DNA of 31,092 bases, taken from UKL13-2 sp044228625. GTDB lineage: Bacteria; Pseudomonadota; Gammaproteobacteria; Burkholderiales; Usitatibacteraceae. How positions within the stretch are numbered: position 1 is the first letter of the stretch; every line of letters begins with the position of its first letter. Below, piece after piece: positions 1 through 9,916 of the stretch. A program made the position numbers and the translations under genes. The notes beneath the pieces are model-generated. The model saw only the letters and a program-made list of their open reading frames with translations. It did no database searches and had not been told where the DNA came from. The stretch is taken from assembly GCA_044228625.1 (NCBI GenBank), contig JBGAUM010000026.1, positions 1 through 31,092 on the forward strand, read 5' to 3'.

Positions 1-740
1 CCGATGCCGCCCAGCACCGCGGCGGAGAAGGCCTTGAGTCCCAGCAGGAAACCCATCTGATAGTGGGCGATGCCGTAGTAGCTGCCGACCATCACGCCGG
101 CCAGGGCACCGAGTGCCGCGCCGATCATGAAGGTGAAGGAGATGATGTTGTTGATGTTCACGCCCATCAGGCCCGCCACATCCGGGCGCTGCGAGACGGC
201 GCGCATGGCGATGCCCATGCGGGTCCGGTACACCAGGGCCAGCAGCAGGGCCATCATGATGATGGACATCACGATGATCACGATCTGGATGTTGCTGATG
301 GTGGCGCCGTTGGGGTTGCTGGTGATGTGGATCGGCGTGAATTCGACGATCTGCGGGAAGGAGATGTAGTTGCGGCCCCAGATCATCATTGCCACATGCT
401 GCAGGATGATCGATACACCGATGGCCGTGATGAGCGGCGCCAGGCGCGGCGCATTGCGCAGGGGGCGGTAGGCGGTGCGTTCCACGACGTAGCCGGTGGC
501 CATGCATACGGGGATGGCGGCCAGGATGCCCGCCAGCACGATGATGGCCGGTGGTGCGCCGCTGCCTGCGAGGGCGGTGATGACCGTGAAGGCCACCATG
601 GCGCCGATCATGACCACCTCGCCATGCGCGAAGTTGATGAGCTGGATGATGCCGTACACCATCGTGTAGCCCAATGCGACCACGGCATATACGCAGCCCA
701 GGGTCAGTCCATTGATCAACTGCTGAAGAAAAGTATCCAT
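1..740 (-). CDS. livH: Branched-chain amino acid ABC transporter permease LivH (3' end cut by window edge)
   Basis: Inner-membrane permease of a LivH-type importer for branched-chain amino acids or related amides. The first 246 residues are present, roughly 80% of the usual 300 or so; the C-terminus lies outside the window. Translation from the ATG at 740 gives the family N-terminus with LINGLTLGCVYAVVALGYTM, then INFAHGEVVMIGA, the YRPLRNAPRLAPLITAIGVS loop and a late GALAGVMVGSYYG stretch, all typical of LivH. Several hydrophobic helices are evident. It lies 84 bases downstream of a lipoprotein binding protein on the same strand, with a terminator-like hairpin between them, the arrangement of a livK-livH operon. 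The remaining subunits (livM, livG, livF) would be expected just left of the window. No clear Shine-Dalgarno precedes the start. The substrate cannot be fixed from sequence. Confidence 0.93.
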   Translation of the reverse strand, partial: MDTFLQQLINGLTLGCVYAVVALGYTMVYGIIQLINFAHGEVVMIGAMVAFTVITALAGSGAPPAIIVLAGILAAIPVCMATGYVVERTAYRPLRNAPRLAPLITAIGVSIILQHVAMMIWGRNYISFPQIVEFTPIHITSNPNGATISNIQIVIIVMSIIMMALLLALVYRTRMGIAMRAVSQRPDVAGLMGVNINNIISFTFMIGAALGALAGVMVGSYYGIAHYQMGFLLGLKAFSAAVLGGI

Positions 741-778
741 GCGAGACGCAAGGTTGGAAACGGCGACATCGTGACACA

Positions 779-810
779 AAAAAAACGGCACCGCAGGGGT
801 GCCGTTTTTA
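779..810 (-). terminator. Intrinsic terminator or attenuator between the binding-protein gene and livH
   Basis: A perfect 9-bp stem (784-792 with 798-806, core CGGCACC/GGTGCCG) with a 5-base loop is flanked by A-runs and T-runs on both sides, so it can act in both directions. On the minus strand it follows the binding-protein stop by about 15 bases and ends in a run of more than eight T. Because livH lies beyond it, partial termination here would give more binding protein than permease, a common arrangement in ABC operons. The ratio effect is inference. Confidence 0.85.
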
Positions 811-824
811 TGTGCCGGAAAAGA

Positions 825-2129
825 CTACTTCTTGGGTGCTTCCGCAGGCTTGGCGTCCTTGGCCGGTGCCACTGCCGGTGCAGCAGCTGGAGCTGGAGCT
901 GCGGCGGCGGGTTGCGCAGGTTGCGGCAAATTGAACTTGGTGGACACGCCCCCCTTGATCACGGCTTCCGGAATGACCTTGCCATCCTTCATCTTGAAGA
1001 TGGTGATCTCGGCGTCCTTGCGGTCGCCCTTGGCATCGAATTCCACCTTGCCGGTCGCACCCGTGAAGGACACATTGTAGATTTCCGGGCCGAATTTGGC
1101 GGGGTCTGCCGAACCGGCCTTCTTCATGGCCTCCAGCACAGCGCGGGTTGCGTCGTAGGTGTACGGCGCGTACTGCTTGATCTCGCCGTACTTGCTGGTA
1201 AACGCCTTGGTGAATTCCGGGCTGGCGGCTTCTCGCGGCAGGCCGGCTTGCGAGCACACCAATCCTTCGGCATTTTCCTTGCCGGCGAGATTGCCCATTT
1301 CGTCCGTGCAAGCGCCGTCGCCAAACACGAAGATCGCCTTGATCCCGAGTTCACGGGCCTGCTTCACCATCGGGCCGCCGGTTTGGTCCATGCCACCGTG
1401 GAAAATCACATCTGGATTTTTGGCCTTGATCTTGGTGAGGATGGCCTTGAAATCGGTGTCGGTGTCGGTGGTGGTGTGCTTGTCGACCACGGCCACTTTG
1501 TCGGCTTTCAATTTCTTTTCCACCTCTCCACGCAAGCCCTCGCCATAGGCAGTCTTGTCGTCGATCAGCGCGACTTTCTTGGCCTTCAATTCCGAGGCGA
1601 TATAGGTCGCCAGCGCCGGGCCTTGCTGGTCGTCACGCCCCACCGTGCGGAACACGCCTTTCAGACCGCGCTCCGTCACCGCCGGGTTGGTGGCGGAACC
1701 CGAAACCAACGGGATGCCATTCTTGCTGGTGATCTCGGACGAGGGAATCGTCACGCCGGAATTCAGATGGCCGATCACCGCGGCAACCTTTGCATCGACC
1801 ACTTTCTGCGCAACGGTGGTGCCAACTTTCGGGTCGCCTTCATCGTCCTCGCCCATGATTTCGAATTTGGCGAGCTTGCCGTCCAGCTTCATCTTGGCGG
1901 CGTTGGCTTCATCGAGCGCCAGTCTCACGCCGTTCTCGTTGTCCTTGCCCAAGTGCGGGGTTTTCTTGGTGAGCGGTGCGATCGAGGCAATCTTGACGAC
2001 GACCGTGGGCTCGGCGGGCGCGGCAGGCGCTGCGGCGGGTTTCGGTTCCTCCTTCTTGCCGCAGGCGGCCAAGGTCACAAGACCGGCGGACATCAAAGCG
2101 GTGACAAGAACTTTGGTGGACGATTTCAT
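825..2129 (-). CDS. Branched-chain amino acid ABC transporter substrate-binding lipoprotein (LivK-like)
   Basis: Periplasmic solute receptor of the LivK/Peripla_BP_6 type that delivers ligand to the LivH/LivM permease. It has 434 residues. The N-terminus is a lipoprotein signal with lipobox TLAAC (Cys23), so it is probably anchored by lipid and not freely soluble. A short Lys/Glu/Ala/Pro linker follows, then the two-lobed binding fold: KIASIAPLTKKTPHLGKDNE near 46, the LALDEANA helix, VAAVIGHLNSGVTIPSS, and YDATRAVLEAMKKA near 345. Unusually, after the normal C-terminus near 396 there is a roughly 38-residue Ala/Pro/Lys tail. The ATG at 2129 is preceded by AGGAG seven bases upstream and a good promoter. 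It is the first gene of the operon, with livH following. Ligand specificity is unknown. Confidence 0.92.
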   Translation of the reverse strand: MKSSTKVLVTALMSAGLVTLAACGKKEEPKPAAAPAAPAEPTVVVKIASIAPLTKKTPHLGKDNENGVRLALDEANAAKMKLDGKLAKFEIMGEDDEGDPKVGTTVAQKVVDAKVAAVIGHLNSGVTIPSSEITSKNGIPLVSGSATNPAVTERGLKGVFRTVGRDDQQGPALATYIASELKAKKVALIDDKTAYGEGLRGEVEKKLKADKVAVVDKHTTTDTDTDFKAILTKIKAKNPDVIFHGGMDQTGGPMVKQARELGIKAIFVFGDGACTDEMGNLAGKENAEGLVCSQAGLPREAASPEFTKAFTSKYGEIKQYAPYTYDATRAVLEAMKKAGSADPAKFGPEIYNVSFTGATGKVEFDAKGDRKDAEITIFKMKDGKVIPEAVIKGGVSTKFNLPQPAQPAAAAPAPAAAPAVAPAKDAKPAEAPKK

Positions 2130-2203
2130 CGAATCAACTCCTGGAAACGAATGGTAAGGGGGGTGGGATAGGGGTTGGCGGGCAACGGCCCGAAAAACCG
2201 CCC

Positions 2204-2233
2204 ATTATGGGAACGCCGATTGTCCCTTGTCAA
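2204..2233 (-). promoter_or_regulatory. Sigma-70-type promoter of the LivK-like operon
   Basis: On the minus strand a consensus -35 TTGACA (2233-2228) is separated by 18 bases from a -10 CATAAT (2209-2204). Transcription would begin near 2197, giving a leader of about 68 bases before the ATG at 2129. This is the best sigma-70 match I found in the window. Confidence 0.75.
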
Positions 2234-2258
2234 ACAACATCGGCCGGTGTTCCCAATG

Positions 2259-2286
2259 AAAAAGGGCCGGATTTCCGGCCCTTTCT
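2259..2286 (-). terminator. Intrinsic terminator after the c-type cytochrome gene
   Basis: GGGCCGG (2264-2270) pairs with CCGGCCC (2275-2281), and flanking AAA/TTT extends the stem to 10 bp. On the minus strand it starts 18 bases after the cytochrome stop and ends in TTTTTC, which fits a Rho-independent terminator. It also separates the cytochrome operon from the promoter at 2204-2233, which begins just beyond it. Confidence 0.85.
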
Positions 2287-2303
2287 TGAAGGTGCGCGTG
2301 GCA

Positions 2304-2617
2304 CTATTTGACCGAGAGCACCCACTTCACAAGTTTCTTGATGTCATCGTCGGGAACTGCGCCGTTGGGCGGCATCGGCACCGGACCCCAAACGCCCATG
2401 CCTCCCTTCTTGACCTTGTCGAACAATGCAGCTTCAACCTTTTTCATGTCCTTCTCTTTGCCGTACTTGGCGGCCACATCCTTATAGGCCGGGCCAACCA
2501 ATTTCTTGTCCAGCGAGTGGCATGCGGTGCAGTTGTGCTTCTTGGCCAATGCTTCGTCGGCGTGCGCCTGGCCGGCGACGAGAAGTGTTGCGGCAATGGC
2601 GAGGGCAATTCGCTTCA

Positions 2618-2618
<1 letters not shown>
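2304..2618 (-). CDS. Small monoheme c-type cytochrome (class I, c551/c5-like)
   Basis: Exported electron carrier of 104 residues. A Sec signal peptide (cleavage after AHA, residue 20) precedes one heme motif, C30-T-A-C33-H34. The likely sixth ligand is Met82 in GPVPMPPN, typical of class I c551/c552/c5 cytochromes, and a C-terminal amphipathic helix closes the fold. Its ATG overlaps the stop of the upstream DUF255 gene by one base (TGATG), with a GGAGAT ribosome site inside that gene, so the two are probably translationally coupled. A strong terminator follows. It resembles the cytochrome at 30016-30354 (same size, Cys-x-x-Cys-His-x-x-Asp-Lys pattern and GPxYK motif), so the two are likely paralogues. 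Redox partners are not identifiable. Confidence 0.93.
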
Positions 2619-4678
<2,060 letters not shown>

Positions 4679-4708
4679 GACAGCAATGCCTTTGTGCAGG
4701 AGTTCATC

Positions 4709-4936
4709 ATGCCATTCGTTGTGATCGGTGTCATTCTTGTATTGTTGAAGGTGGTGGAAGTGGGTCCCACCGCGAATTTGTCCTGGTTGTGGGTGCTGGC
4801 ACCCTTCGGCGTTGCATTTATTTGGTGGGAGGTTGTTGCTCCCATGCTCGGTTGGGACAAGCGCCAGGCCGCCAAGCGAATGCAAAAGGATCATGAGGAG
4901 GCGCAGGCCTGGAAGAAAAAGACCCGCGGATTCTGA
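4709..4936 (+). CDS. Small Trp-rich membrane protein (TIGR04438-like)
   Basis: 75 residues with two hydrophobic helices (about 2-14 and 22-45) and several tryptophans (SWLWVLAPF, WWEV), followed by a charged tail rich in Lys, Glu and Arg. The pattern MPFVVIG...GP...SWLWVLAPF matches the 'small Trp-rich protein' family seen in betaproteobacteria, which has no known function. The ATG at 4709 is preferred over an upstream one because AGGAG lies six bases before it. Only 30 bases separate this start from that of the divergent DUF255 gene, so any promoter must extend into the neighbour. It converges with the amidase gene, with 8 bases between stops. Confidence 0.85.
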   Translation: MPFVVIGVILVLLKVVEVGPTANLSWLWVLAPFGVAFIWWEVVAPMLGWDKRQAAKRMQKDHEEAQAWKKKTRGF

Positions 4937-4944
4937 GGGTTTCG

Positions 4945-6294
4945 CTAGCGGCTCAGCGCGGCCTCCACGGCCATGGCGATCGCCAGAATTCGGCTGTCGC
5001 CCATCGTTTCTCCGATCAACATCAAACCCACCGGCCCCTCGCCCGGCGGTTGGCAGGGCAGTGAGACGCAGGGGCGGTCGAGGACATTGAACGGCGCGCA
5101 GTTGCGAAGCAGCAGGCTGTTGATGCGGAAAAAGTCGGCGTCGGACGCTTCCAATTCGGCAATACGCGGTGCCACGATGGGTACCGTCGGCGCGACCAGC
5201 GCATCGAACCGTGCGGTGACCGCATCCGCCTCAGCGATCAAGGATTTTCGGAGCAACAGCAAGTCGACGTAATCTGCCGCGCTCATCGACGCACCCAGCA
5301 TCAGCCGCTGACGCACTCGCGGGTCAAACTTTTCGGGAGACTGTTCCAGGCGGTTGCGGTGCAATGCGTAGGCTTCCACCGCGGAAAAATTGGCCTTTGC
5401 ACTGCCCGCTCGTTCCCGTTCAAGGACCGGAAAATCGAATTCCTCGATGGCCGCACCCGCAGCCGAAAGCACGGACAGCGAGCGCGAGAACGTGCTCGCC
5501 ACTGCGCGGTCCAGCTCGTCGAGCAGAACCGTTTTCGGGACGCCCAGCCGGAGGCCCTGCAATGGAACACCCGGCAAATTCGGGTGTGTGACGCCCGACA
5601 GAATGCCATCCAGCAGGGCACAGCAAGCAACGCTGGCGCCCAATGGTCCGACCGAGTCCCTTGTGAACGACAGCGGGAAGACCCCTTCCAGCGATACACG
5701 GCGTTGCGTTGGCTTGAACCCGGTAAGGCCGCAAAGCGCGGCAGGGATCCGGACCGAGCCGCCAGTGTCCGACCCTAGGGTAGCGGCGGCCATGCCGTCC
5801 GTGACACTGACCGCACCGCCCGAGGTCGATCCTCCCGGAATGTGCTGATTGGGGCGATCCCACGCGTTTCGCGGCGTCCCATAGTGCGCATTCATGCCAT
5901 TCGCACCGTAGGCAAATTCCGTCATGTTGGTGCGGCCGATCAATACGGCCCCGGCAGCCTTCAGGCGTGCGACGACCGGCGCATCGACCGTTGCTGGCGG
6001 CGCGCTGCCGAGAACCATGGACCCGGCGCGCGTGATTTGCCCTTCCACGTCGAACAGATCCTTGATCGAAATCGGCAGGCCATCCAAGACCGATTTTGGG
6101 GTTCCGGCTTGACGCCTCGAGTCTGAAGCGCGCGCCGCCTCCATCGCGCTCTCGCGAAACACCTCGATGAAGGCGCGGATACCTTCGCCAGCCGGATCGT
6201 CGATGCGGGACAGGCAATCGCGGGTAAGCGATTCGGCGGTGGTGCGGCCGTGCGCCAGGGCATCGGCCAATCGGGACAGGGTCGGCAGGGTCAT
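4945..6294 (-). CDS. Amidase of the amidase-signature family
   Basis: 449-residue amidase-signature hydrolase, related to GatA, malonamidase and FAAH, that cleaves an amide to acid plus ammonia or amine. The Ser-cisSer-Lys triad is complete: Lys78 in PISIKDLFD, Ser156 in GGSTSGG, and nucleophile Ser180 in SDTGGSVRIPA. The 24-residue gap between the two serines equals that in characterised members. The GLTGFKPT motif follows. There is no signal peptide, so it should be cytoplasmic. It is the last of three same-strand genes (fhs, epimerase-like, amidase), 39 bases after the previous one. It is not likely the GatA subunit of the tRNA amidotransferase: GatB and GatC are absent nearby and the C-terminal half diverges. 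Substrate unknown. Confidence 0.92.
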   Translation of the reverse strand: MTLPTLSRLADALAHGRTTAESLTRDCLSRIDDPAGEGIRAFIEVFRESAMEAARASDSRRQAGTPKSVLDGLPISIKDLFDVEGQITRAGSMVLGSAPPATVDAPVVARLKAAGAVLIGRTNMTEFAYGANGMNAHYGTPRNAWDRPNQHIPGGSTSGGAVSVTDGMAAATLGSDTGGSVRIPAALCGLTGFKPTQRRVSLEGVFPLSFTRDSVGPLGASVACCALLDGILSGVTHPNLPGVPLQGLRLGVPKTVLLDELDRAVASTFSRSLSVLSAAGAAIEEFDFPVLERERAGSAKANFSAVEAYALHRNRLEQSPEKFDPRVRQRLMLGASMSAADYVDLLLLRKSLIAEADAVTARFDALVAPTVPIVAPRIAELEASDADFFRINSLLLRNCAPFNVLDRPCVSLPCQPPGEGPVGLMLIGETMGDSRILAIAMAVEAALSR

Positions 6295-6333
6295 GCCGCA
6301 TTATCGGGCATCCGTCCGCGCACGGCCCGGGCG

Positions 6334-7056
6334 TCACACCAGCGAGCGCGCGAACCTGCTGATCCTGCGAATGCCGGCCACGTCGATGACGTGAATGTCC
6401 GCCGGGGGATGGGCGATCGCGTGCAGCATCGCATCGGTGAATGCTTCGCGCGTGACCAGTCCCATCTTCTCGATGCGTTCGCGCTGACCCGGGAACCAAG
6501 CCGCGAGGGCCAAGAGCGGCTGCAGCAGCAGCGGCCAGCGATGCCCTGGCCCCAGCACGTACCAGGGACGCACGAACGTCGCGGACAAACCACCCGTCGC
6601 CACGCGCTGGCGGATTTTCTCCTCTGCGGCGGCGCGCGACTGGACGTATGCGCGCATGGCGGGGATGCGGCCATCGGGAAACTGGGAGACTGACACATAG
6701 ACGAGGTGCGGCACACCCGCGACCACCGCCGCGTCGAGTCCCGCTTCCGCGGCCGCCAGGTCAATGTCGAGGAACTCGCGCGCCTTGGACGGATTCGGGC
6801 GCGCTACTCCGACCATCTGAACGAAGGTGTCTGCGCCGGCCGCTGCGCGTGCAATGCTCCGCGCATCCAGCGGGTCTCCCTCAACAATGTCAACGGCTGC
6901 CGGCAACTGGGCCATCGTCCGGGCGCGGCTGTGCGGCCGTGCCAACGCGCGCACACGACAGCCGCGCTGCAGCAGGGCGGGAATCAACGCCGACCCGAGG
7001 TAACCAGTGCCGCCGGAGATGAAAACAAGGGGAGGAGAACCGGATTCAGGTCGCAT
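6334..7056 (-). CDS. NAD(P)-binding atypical SDR / epimerase-like protein
   Basis: 240 residues with an N-terminal Rossmann fold: GGTGYLGSALIPAL at 15-28 is the NAD(P)-binding glycine motif of extended or atypical SDRs (NmrA/epimerase-like). VRALAR follows strand 2, then GD near the end of strand 3, and VYVSVSQFPDG near the active-site Ser. The usual YxxxK catalytic pair is altered: the best candidate is Y-V-Q-S-R, with Arg in place of Lys, so classic dehydrogenase chemistry is uncertain. It sits 59 bases downstream of fhs and 39 upstream of the amidase, probably co-transcribed. A GC-rich stem-loop lies immediately before the ATG. Substrate unknown. Confidence 0.85.
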   Translation of the reverse strand: MRPESGSPPLVFISGGTGYLGSALIPALLQRGCRVRALARPHSRARTMAQLPAAVDIVEGDPLDARSIARAAAGADTFVQMVGVARPNPSKAREFLDIDLAAAEAGLDAAVVAGVPHLVYVSVSQFPDGRIPAMRAYVQSRAAAEEKIRQRVATGGLSATFVRPWYVLGPGHRWPLLLQPLLALAAWFPGQRERIEKMGLVTREAFTDAMLHAIAHPPADIHVIDVAGIRRISRFARSLV

Positions 7057-7084
7057 CGCCCGCTACGCGAACGCGCGGCGGGCG
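7057..7084 (-). other. GC-rich stem-loop abutting a start codon
   Basis: CGCCCGC (7057-7063) is the reverse complement of GCGGGCG (7078-7084), and the intervening bases also contain short CGCG complements. In the transcript running from fhs into the epimerase-like gene this hairpin ends right at the ATG (7056), where the ribosome site should be. It could limit translation or act as a processing or attenuation structure. There is no T-run, so I do not call it a terminator. Confidence 0.5.
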
Positions 7085-7115
7085 GATGCAAGGAGCCGTC
7101 AAAAGAGAATGCGCT

Positions 7116-8786
7116 TCAGAACAGACCGACGATCTTTCCGTCGTCACCCACGTCGATGGCGTTTGCCGATGGTACTTTGGGCAGGCCCGGCATGGTCATG
7201 ATGTCGCCGCAGATCATGACGATGAACTCCGCGCCAGCGGCCAGCCGGACCTCGCGGATGGTGACGACGTGGTTCGACGGGGCACCGCGCAGGCTCGGGT
7301 CGGTGGAGAAGGAGTATTGCGTCTTGGCCACGCAAATCGGGTAGTGGCCGTAGCCGTCCTCCTGCAGCTTCTTGATCTGCGCGCGCACCTTGGAATCCGC
7401 CGTAATGTCGGACGCGCCATAGATCTTGGTAGCGATGGCCTTCATCTTGTCCCACAGCGGCGCGGACTCCTCGTACACGAACTTGAATCCGGCCGGCTTC
7501 TCGCACATGTCGACCACCATGCGGGCGAGGTCCGCCGCACCCTTGCCGCCGTCGGCCCAATGCTTGGCGACTACGACCTTGGCGCCCATCTTTTCGCAGC
7601 GCTCCACCAGCAGCTTCAATTCAGCTTCCGTGTCATGTGTGCGATGGTTGATCGAAACCACGCAAGGCAGGCCGTAGTTTTGCGTCACGTTGTGGATGTG
7701 ACGCTCGAGATTCACGATGCCCTTTTCAAGCGCCGCGACGTTTTCATTGGACACTTCCTTCACATCCATGCCGCCGTGATACTTGAGCGCGCGGATCGTG
7801 GCGACGATTACCACGACCGACGGGCGCAATCCCGATTTGCGGCATTTGATATCGATGAATTTTTCTGCGCCCAGATCGGCCCCGAAGCCCGCCTCGGTCA
7901 CCACATAGTCACCCAGTTTCAAGGCTGTTTGTGTGGCGATGACCGAGTTGCAACCGTGCGCGATGTTGGCAAACGGCCCACCGTGAATGAACGCCGGGTT
8001 GTTCTCCAGCGTCTGCACGAGATTGGGCAGCAAGGCGTCCTTCAGCAACGCGGTCATGGCGCCTTGGGCGTTCAGGTCGCGCGCGAGGATCGGTTTCTGC
8101 TCCTTGGTATAGGCGACAACGATGTTGCCGATACGCTGTTTCAAATCCTTGACTGACGTCGAGAGACAGAAGATGGCCATGATCTCGGACGCCACGACGA
8201 TGTCGAACCCGTCCTGGCGCGGATACCCGTTGGCCGGGCCGCCCAAGGCAATGGTGATGTCACGCAGCGCACGGTCGTTCATGTCCATCACGCGCTTCCA
8301 GACGATGCGACGCACATCGATGCCGAGTTGATTGCCATGGCTGATGTGGTTGTCGATCAATGCAGCCAACAGGTTGTTGGCCAAGGCGATGGCATTGAAG
8401 TCGCCGGTGAAATGCAGGTTGATGTCTTCCATCGGCACCACCTGGGCATAACCGCCGCCTGCCGCACCGCCCTTCATTCCGAACACCGGGCCAAGCGACG
8501 GTTCGCGAAGGCAGATGATCGCCTTCTTGCCGATGTGATTCAGCGCGTCTCCCAATCCCACTGTGGTCGTGGTTTTGCCTTCGCCTGCCGGCGTGGGCGA
8601 GATGGCGGTCACCAGGATCAGCTTGCCGTCCTTTTTGCCCTTGAGCGAATCCACATACTCCAGCGACACTTTTGCCTTGTAGCGGCCGTAGGGCTCGAGC
8701 GACTCCTCAGGGATGCCGATCTTCGCGGCGATCTCCTGGATTTTTTTCATGCTCGCCTTCTGGGCAATCTCGATGTCGCTTAACAT
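7116..8786 (-). CDS. fhs: Formate--tetrahydrofolate ligase
   Basis: Cytoplasmic enzyme making 10-formyl-THF from formate, THF and ATP; it supplies one-carbon units and can run in reverse. 556 residues, the normal family length. The ATP-binding loop TPAGEGKTTT is at 65-74, followed by LREPSLGPVFGMKGGAAGGG, GDFNAI, and TEAGFGADLGAEKF, all FTHFS signatures; the C-terminus ends with GDIMTMPGLPKVPSA. I chose the ATG at 8786 because GGAGGT ends seven bases before it; the upstream GTG at 8795 overlaps that site. An FNR-like box and a -10 lie upstream. The epimerase-like and amidase genes follow on the same strand. Many betaproteobacteria rely on FolD alone, so this is an accessory one-carbon entry point. 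Confidence 0.97.
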   Translation of the reverse strand: MLSDIEIAQKASMKKIQEIAAKIGIPEESLEPYGRYKAKVSLEYVDSLKGKKDGKLILVTAISPTPAGEGKTTTTVGLGDALNHIGKKAIICLREPSLGPVFGMKGGAAGGGYAQVVPMEDINLHFTGDFNAIALANNLLAALIDNHISHGNQLGIDVRRIVWKRVMDMNDRALRDITIALGGPANGYPRQDGFDIVVASEIMAIFCLSTSVKDLKQRIGNIVVAYTKEQKPILARDLNAQGAMTALLKDALLPNLVQTLENNPAFIHGGPFANIAHGCNSVIATQTALKLGDYVVTEAGFGADLGAEKFIDIKCRKSGLRPSVVVIVATIRALKYHGGMDVKEVSNENVAALEKGIVNLERHIHNVTQNYGLPCVVSINHRTHDTEAELKLLVERCEKMGAKVVVAKHWADGGKGAADLARMVVDMCEKPAGFKFVYEESAPLWDKMKAIATKIYGASDITADSKVRAQIKKLQEDGYGHYPICVAKTQYSFSTDPSLRGAPSNHVVTIREVRLAAGAEFIVMICGDIMTMPGLPKVPSANAIDVGDDGKIVGLF

Positions 8787-8817
8787 GACATGCACCTCCG
8801 TGATTTTTCAGGCCCAA

Positions 8818-8860
8818 AGTATGAAACCGGGGCAAAAAAACGCACCTTGACTCGAATCAA
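8818..8860 (-). promoter_or_regulatory. Putative Anr/FNR-activated promoter of fhs
   Basis: On the minus strand TTGATTCGAGTCAA (8860-8847) matches the FNR/Anr consensus TTGAT-N4-ATCAA at 9 of 10 defined bases. A -10-like CATACT (8823-8818) follows 23 bases later, within one base of the spacing for a class II site centred at -41.5. The predicted start is near 8812, giving a 25-base leader to the ATG. The match is seen; activation by FNR/Anr is inferred. Confidence 0.55.
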
Positions 8861-8873
8861 TCGAATTGAGGCA

Positions 8874-9407
8874 ATGGCGACCATGCAGGGGGAAAATGTG
8901 GTTGATGTCAGTCAAGAAATCGAGGCCGTCCACGCGCATCCCGCCGTGCGGCGCGTTCGTGCCGCCTTGGATGCCGCGGGGGTCCCGACGCCGATCCGGG
9001 TCATGAGCGAGGCGACGCATACTGCGCAGGCGGCGGCTGAGGCGCTGGGGATTTCCGTGTCGGAAATTGCGAAATCCATCATCTTTCGCGCAGCAGATGA
9101 TCGCGCGGTCCTGGTGATCACCAGCGGTGCCAATCGTGTGGATCGCAAAAAGGTCGAAGCCGCCATCGGCCAGGCCATTGGAAAAGCCGATGCCGATTTC
9201 GTGCGCGCCACGACGGGATTCGTAATTGGTGGCGTGGCGCCCATCGCGCACGAAACACCGCCCATCGCCTTGATGGATCGTGACTTGCTGGGTTTTCAAG
9301 CGGTGTGGCCTGCAGCGGGTCACCCGAATACCATGGTCCAGGTGTCACCGGCGGTGCTGCGGCAGATCAGTGGTGCCACCGTTGCCGACATTGCCGAGGA
9401 GAAGTGA
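8874..9407 (+). CDS. YbaK/EbsC-family aminoacyl-tRNA editing-domain protein
   Basis: Stand-alone editing-domain protein, 177 residues from the ATG at 8874; starts at 8883 (ATG) or 8898 (GTG) are also possible, because the ribosome site is weak. The YbaK core is clear: TAQAAAEALGISVSEIAKSIIF carries the conserved lysine of the family, then RAVLVITSGANRVDRKKV, a G-rich FVIGGVAPIAH segment and HPNTMVQVSP near the end. Relatives hydrolyse mischarged tRNAs (for example Cys-tRNA(Pro)), but this subgroup, COG2606-like, is not assigned a substrate, so I give no symbol. It is divergent from fhs and ends one base before the next gene, so the pair forms an operon. Confidence 0.88.
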   Translation: MATMQGENVVDVSQEIEAVHAHPAVRRVRAALDAAGVPTPIRVMSEATHTAQAAAEALGISVSEIAKSIIFRAADDRAVLVITSGANRVDRKKVEAAIGQAIGKADADFVRATTGFVIGGVAPIAHETPPIALMDRDLLGFQAVWPAAGHPNTMVQVSPAVLRQISGATVADIAEEK

Positions 9408-9408
9408 A

Positions 9409-9900
9409 ATGCATGCAAACGAACAACTGATCCGCAATTTTTATGCTGCGTTTGCAGTCCGTGATGCCCAGGGCATGGCGGCGTGCTACCACCGGGACGT
9501 CTTTTTTTCCGACCCGGCGTTCCAAAGCCTTCGCGGACCCGAAGCGACGGCCATGTGGTCGATGCTCACCGCGCGTGGCAAGGACCTTGAAATCATCCTG
9601 GTTGACGCAAGCGCTGATGACCAGGGGGGGCGTGCGCGCTGGGATGCGATCTATACCTTTTCGCAAACCGGTCGCAAGGTGCACAACAAGATTTCCGCCA
9701 TGTTCGCCTTCAAGGACGGCAAGATCGTGCGGCATATCGACCGCTTCAACTTCTGGATGTGGGCCAAACAGGCCCTGGGGGCGCCAGGGCTGTTGCTGGG
9801 ATGGTTCGGCCCGTTCAAGGGTGCGGTGCGCAAGAAAGCGGACAAATCGCTGCGCGCCTACATGCAGGAAAACGCCGGGAAATTTCCGGTCCCCACCTAG
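9409..9900 (+). CDS. NTF2-like / SnoaL-type nuclear transport factor 2 family protein
   Basis: 163 residues. The N-terminal helix pattern EQLIRNFYAAFAVRDAQGMAACYHRDVFFSDPAF is the classic SnoaL/NTF2 start, with a cone-shaped alpha+beta barrel following (RWDAIYTFSQTGRKVHN, FAFKDGKIVRHIDRFNFWMWAKQALG). Members serve as isomerases, cyclases or binding proteins, and the function here cannot be assigned. I chose the ATG at 9409, which has AGGAG seven bases upstream and begins one base after the YbaK-like stop; longer readings overlap that gene. It converges with the EamA gene, with 16 bases between the stops. Confidence 0.88.
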   Translation: MHANEQLIRNFYAAFAVRDAQGMAACYHRDVFFSDPAFQSLRGPEATAMWSMLTARGKDLEIILVDASADDQGGRARWDAIYTFSQTGRKVHNKISAMFAFKDGKIVRHIDRFNFWMWAKQALGAPGLLLGWFGPFKGAVRKKADKSLRAYMQENAGKFPVPT

Positions 9901-9916
9901 CGCGCGTCCGGTCCGG

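Noticed and set aside
1455..1485. GGTGTC triplet repeat in the binding-protein gene as a phase-variable tract
   Set aside because: Only about three imperfect copies, multiples of three bases encoding Thr-Asp; length change would not shift the frame.
63..2171. A 702-codon open frame on the plus strand opposite livH and the binding protein
   Set aside because: It runs antisense through two well-supported genes. Its His/Asp/Gly/Arg-rich composition is that of a reverse-frame shadow in GC-rich DNA, and it has no recognisable domain.
4945..6294. GatA subunit of Asp/Glu-tRNA amidotransferase
   Set aside because: No gatB or gatC is nearby and the C-terminal half does not resemble GatA. A generic amidase-signature hydrolase is safer.
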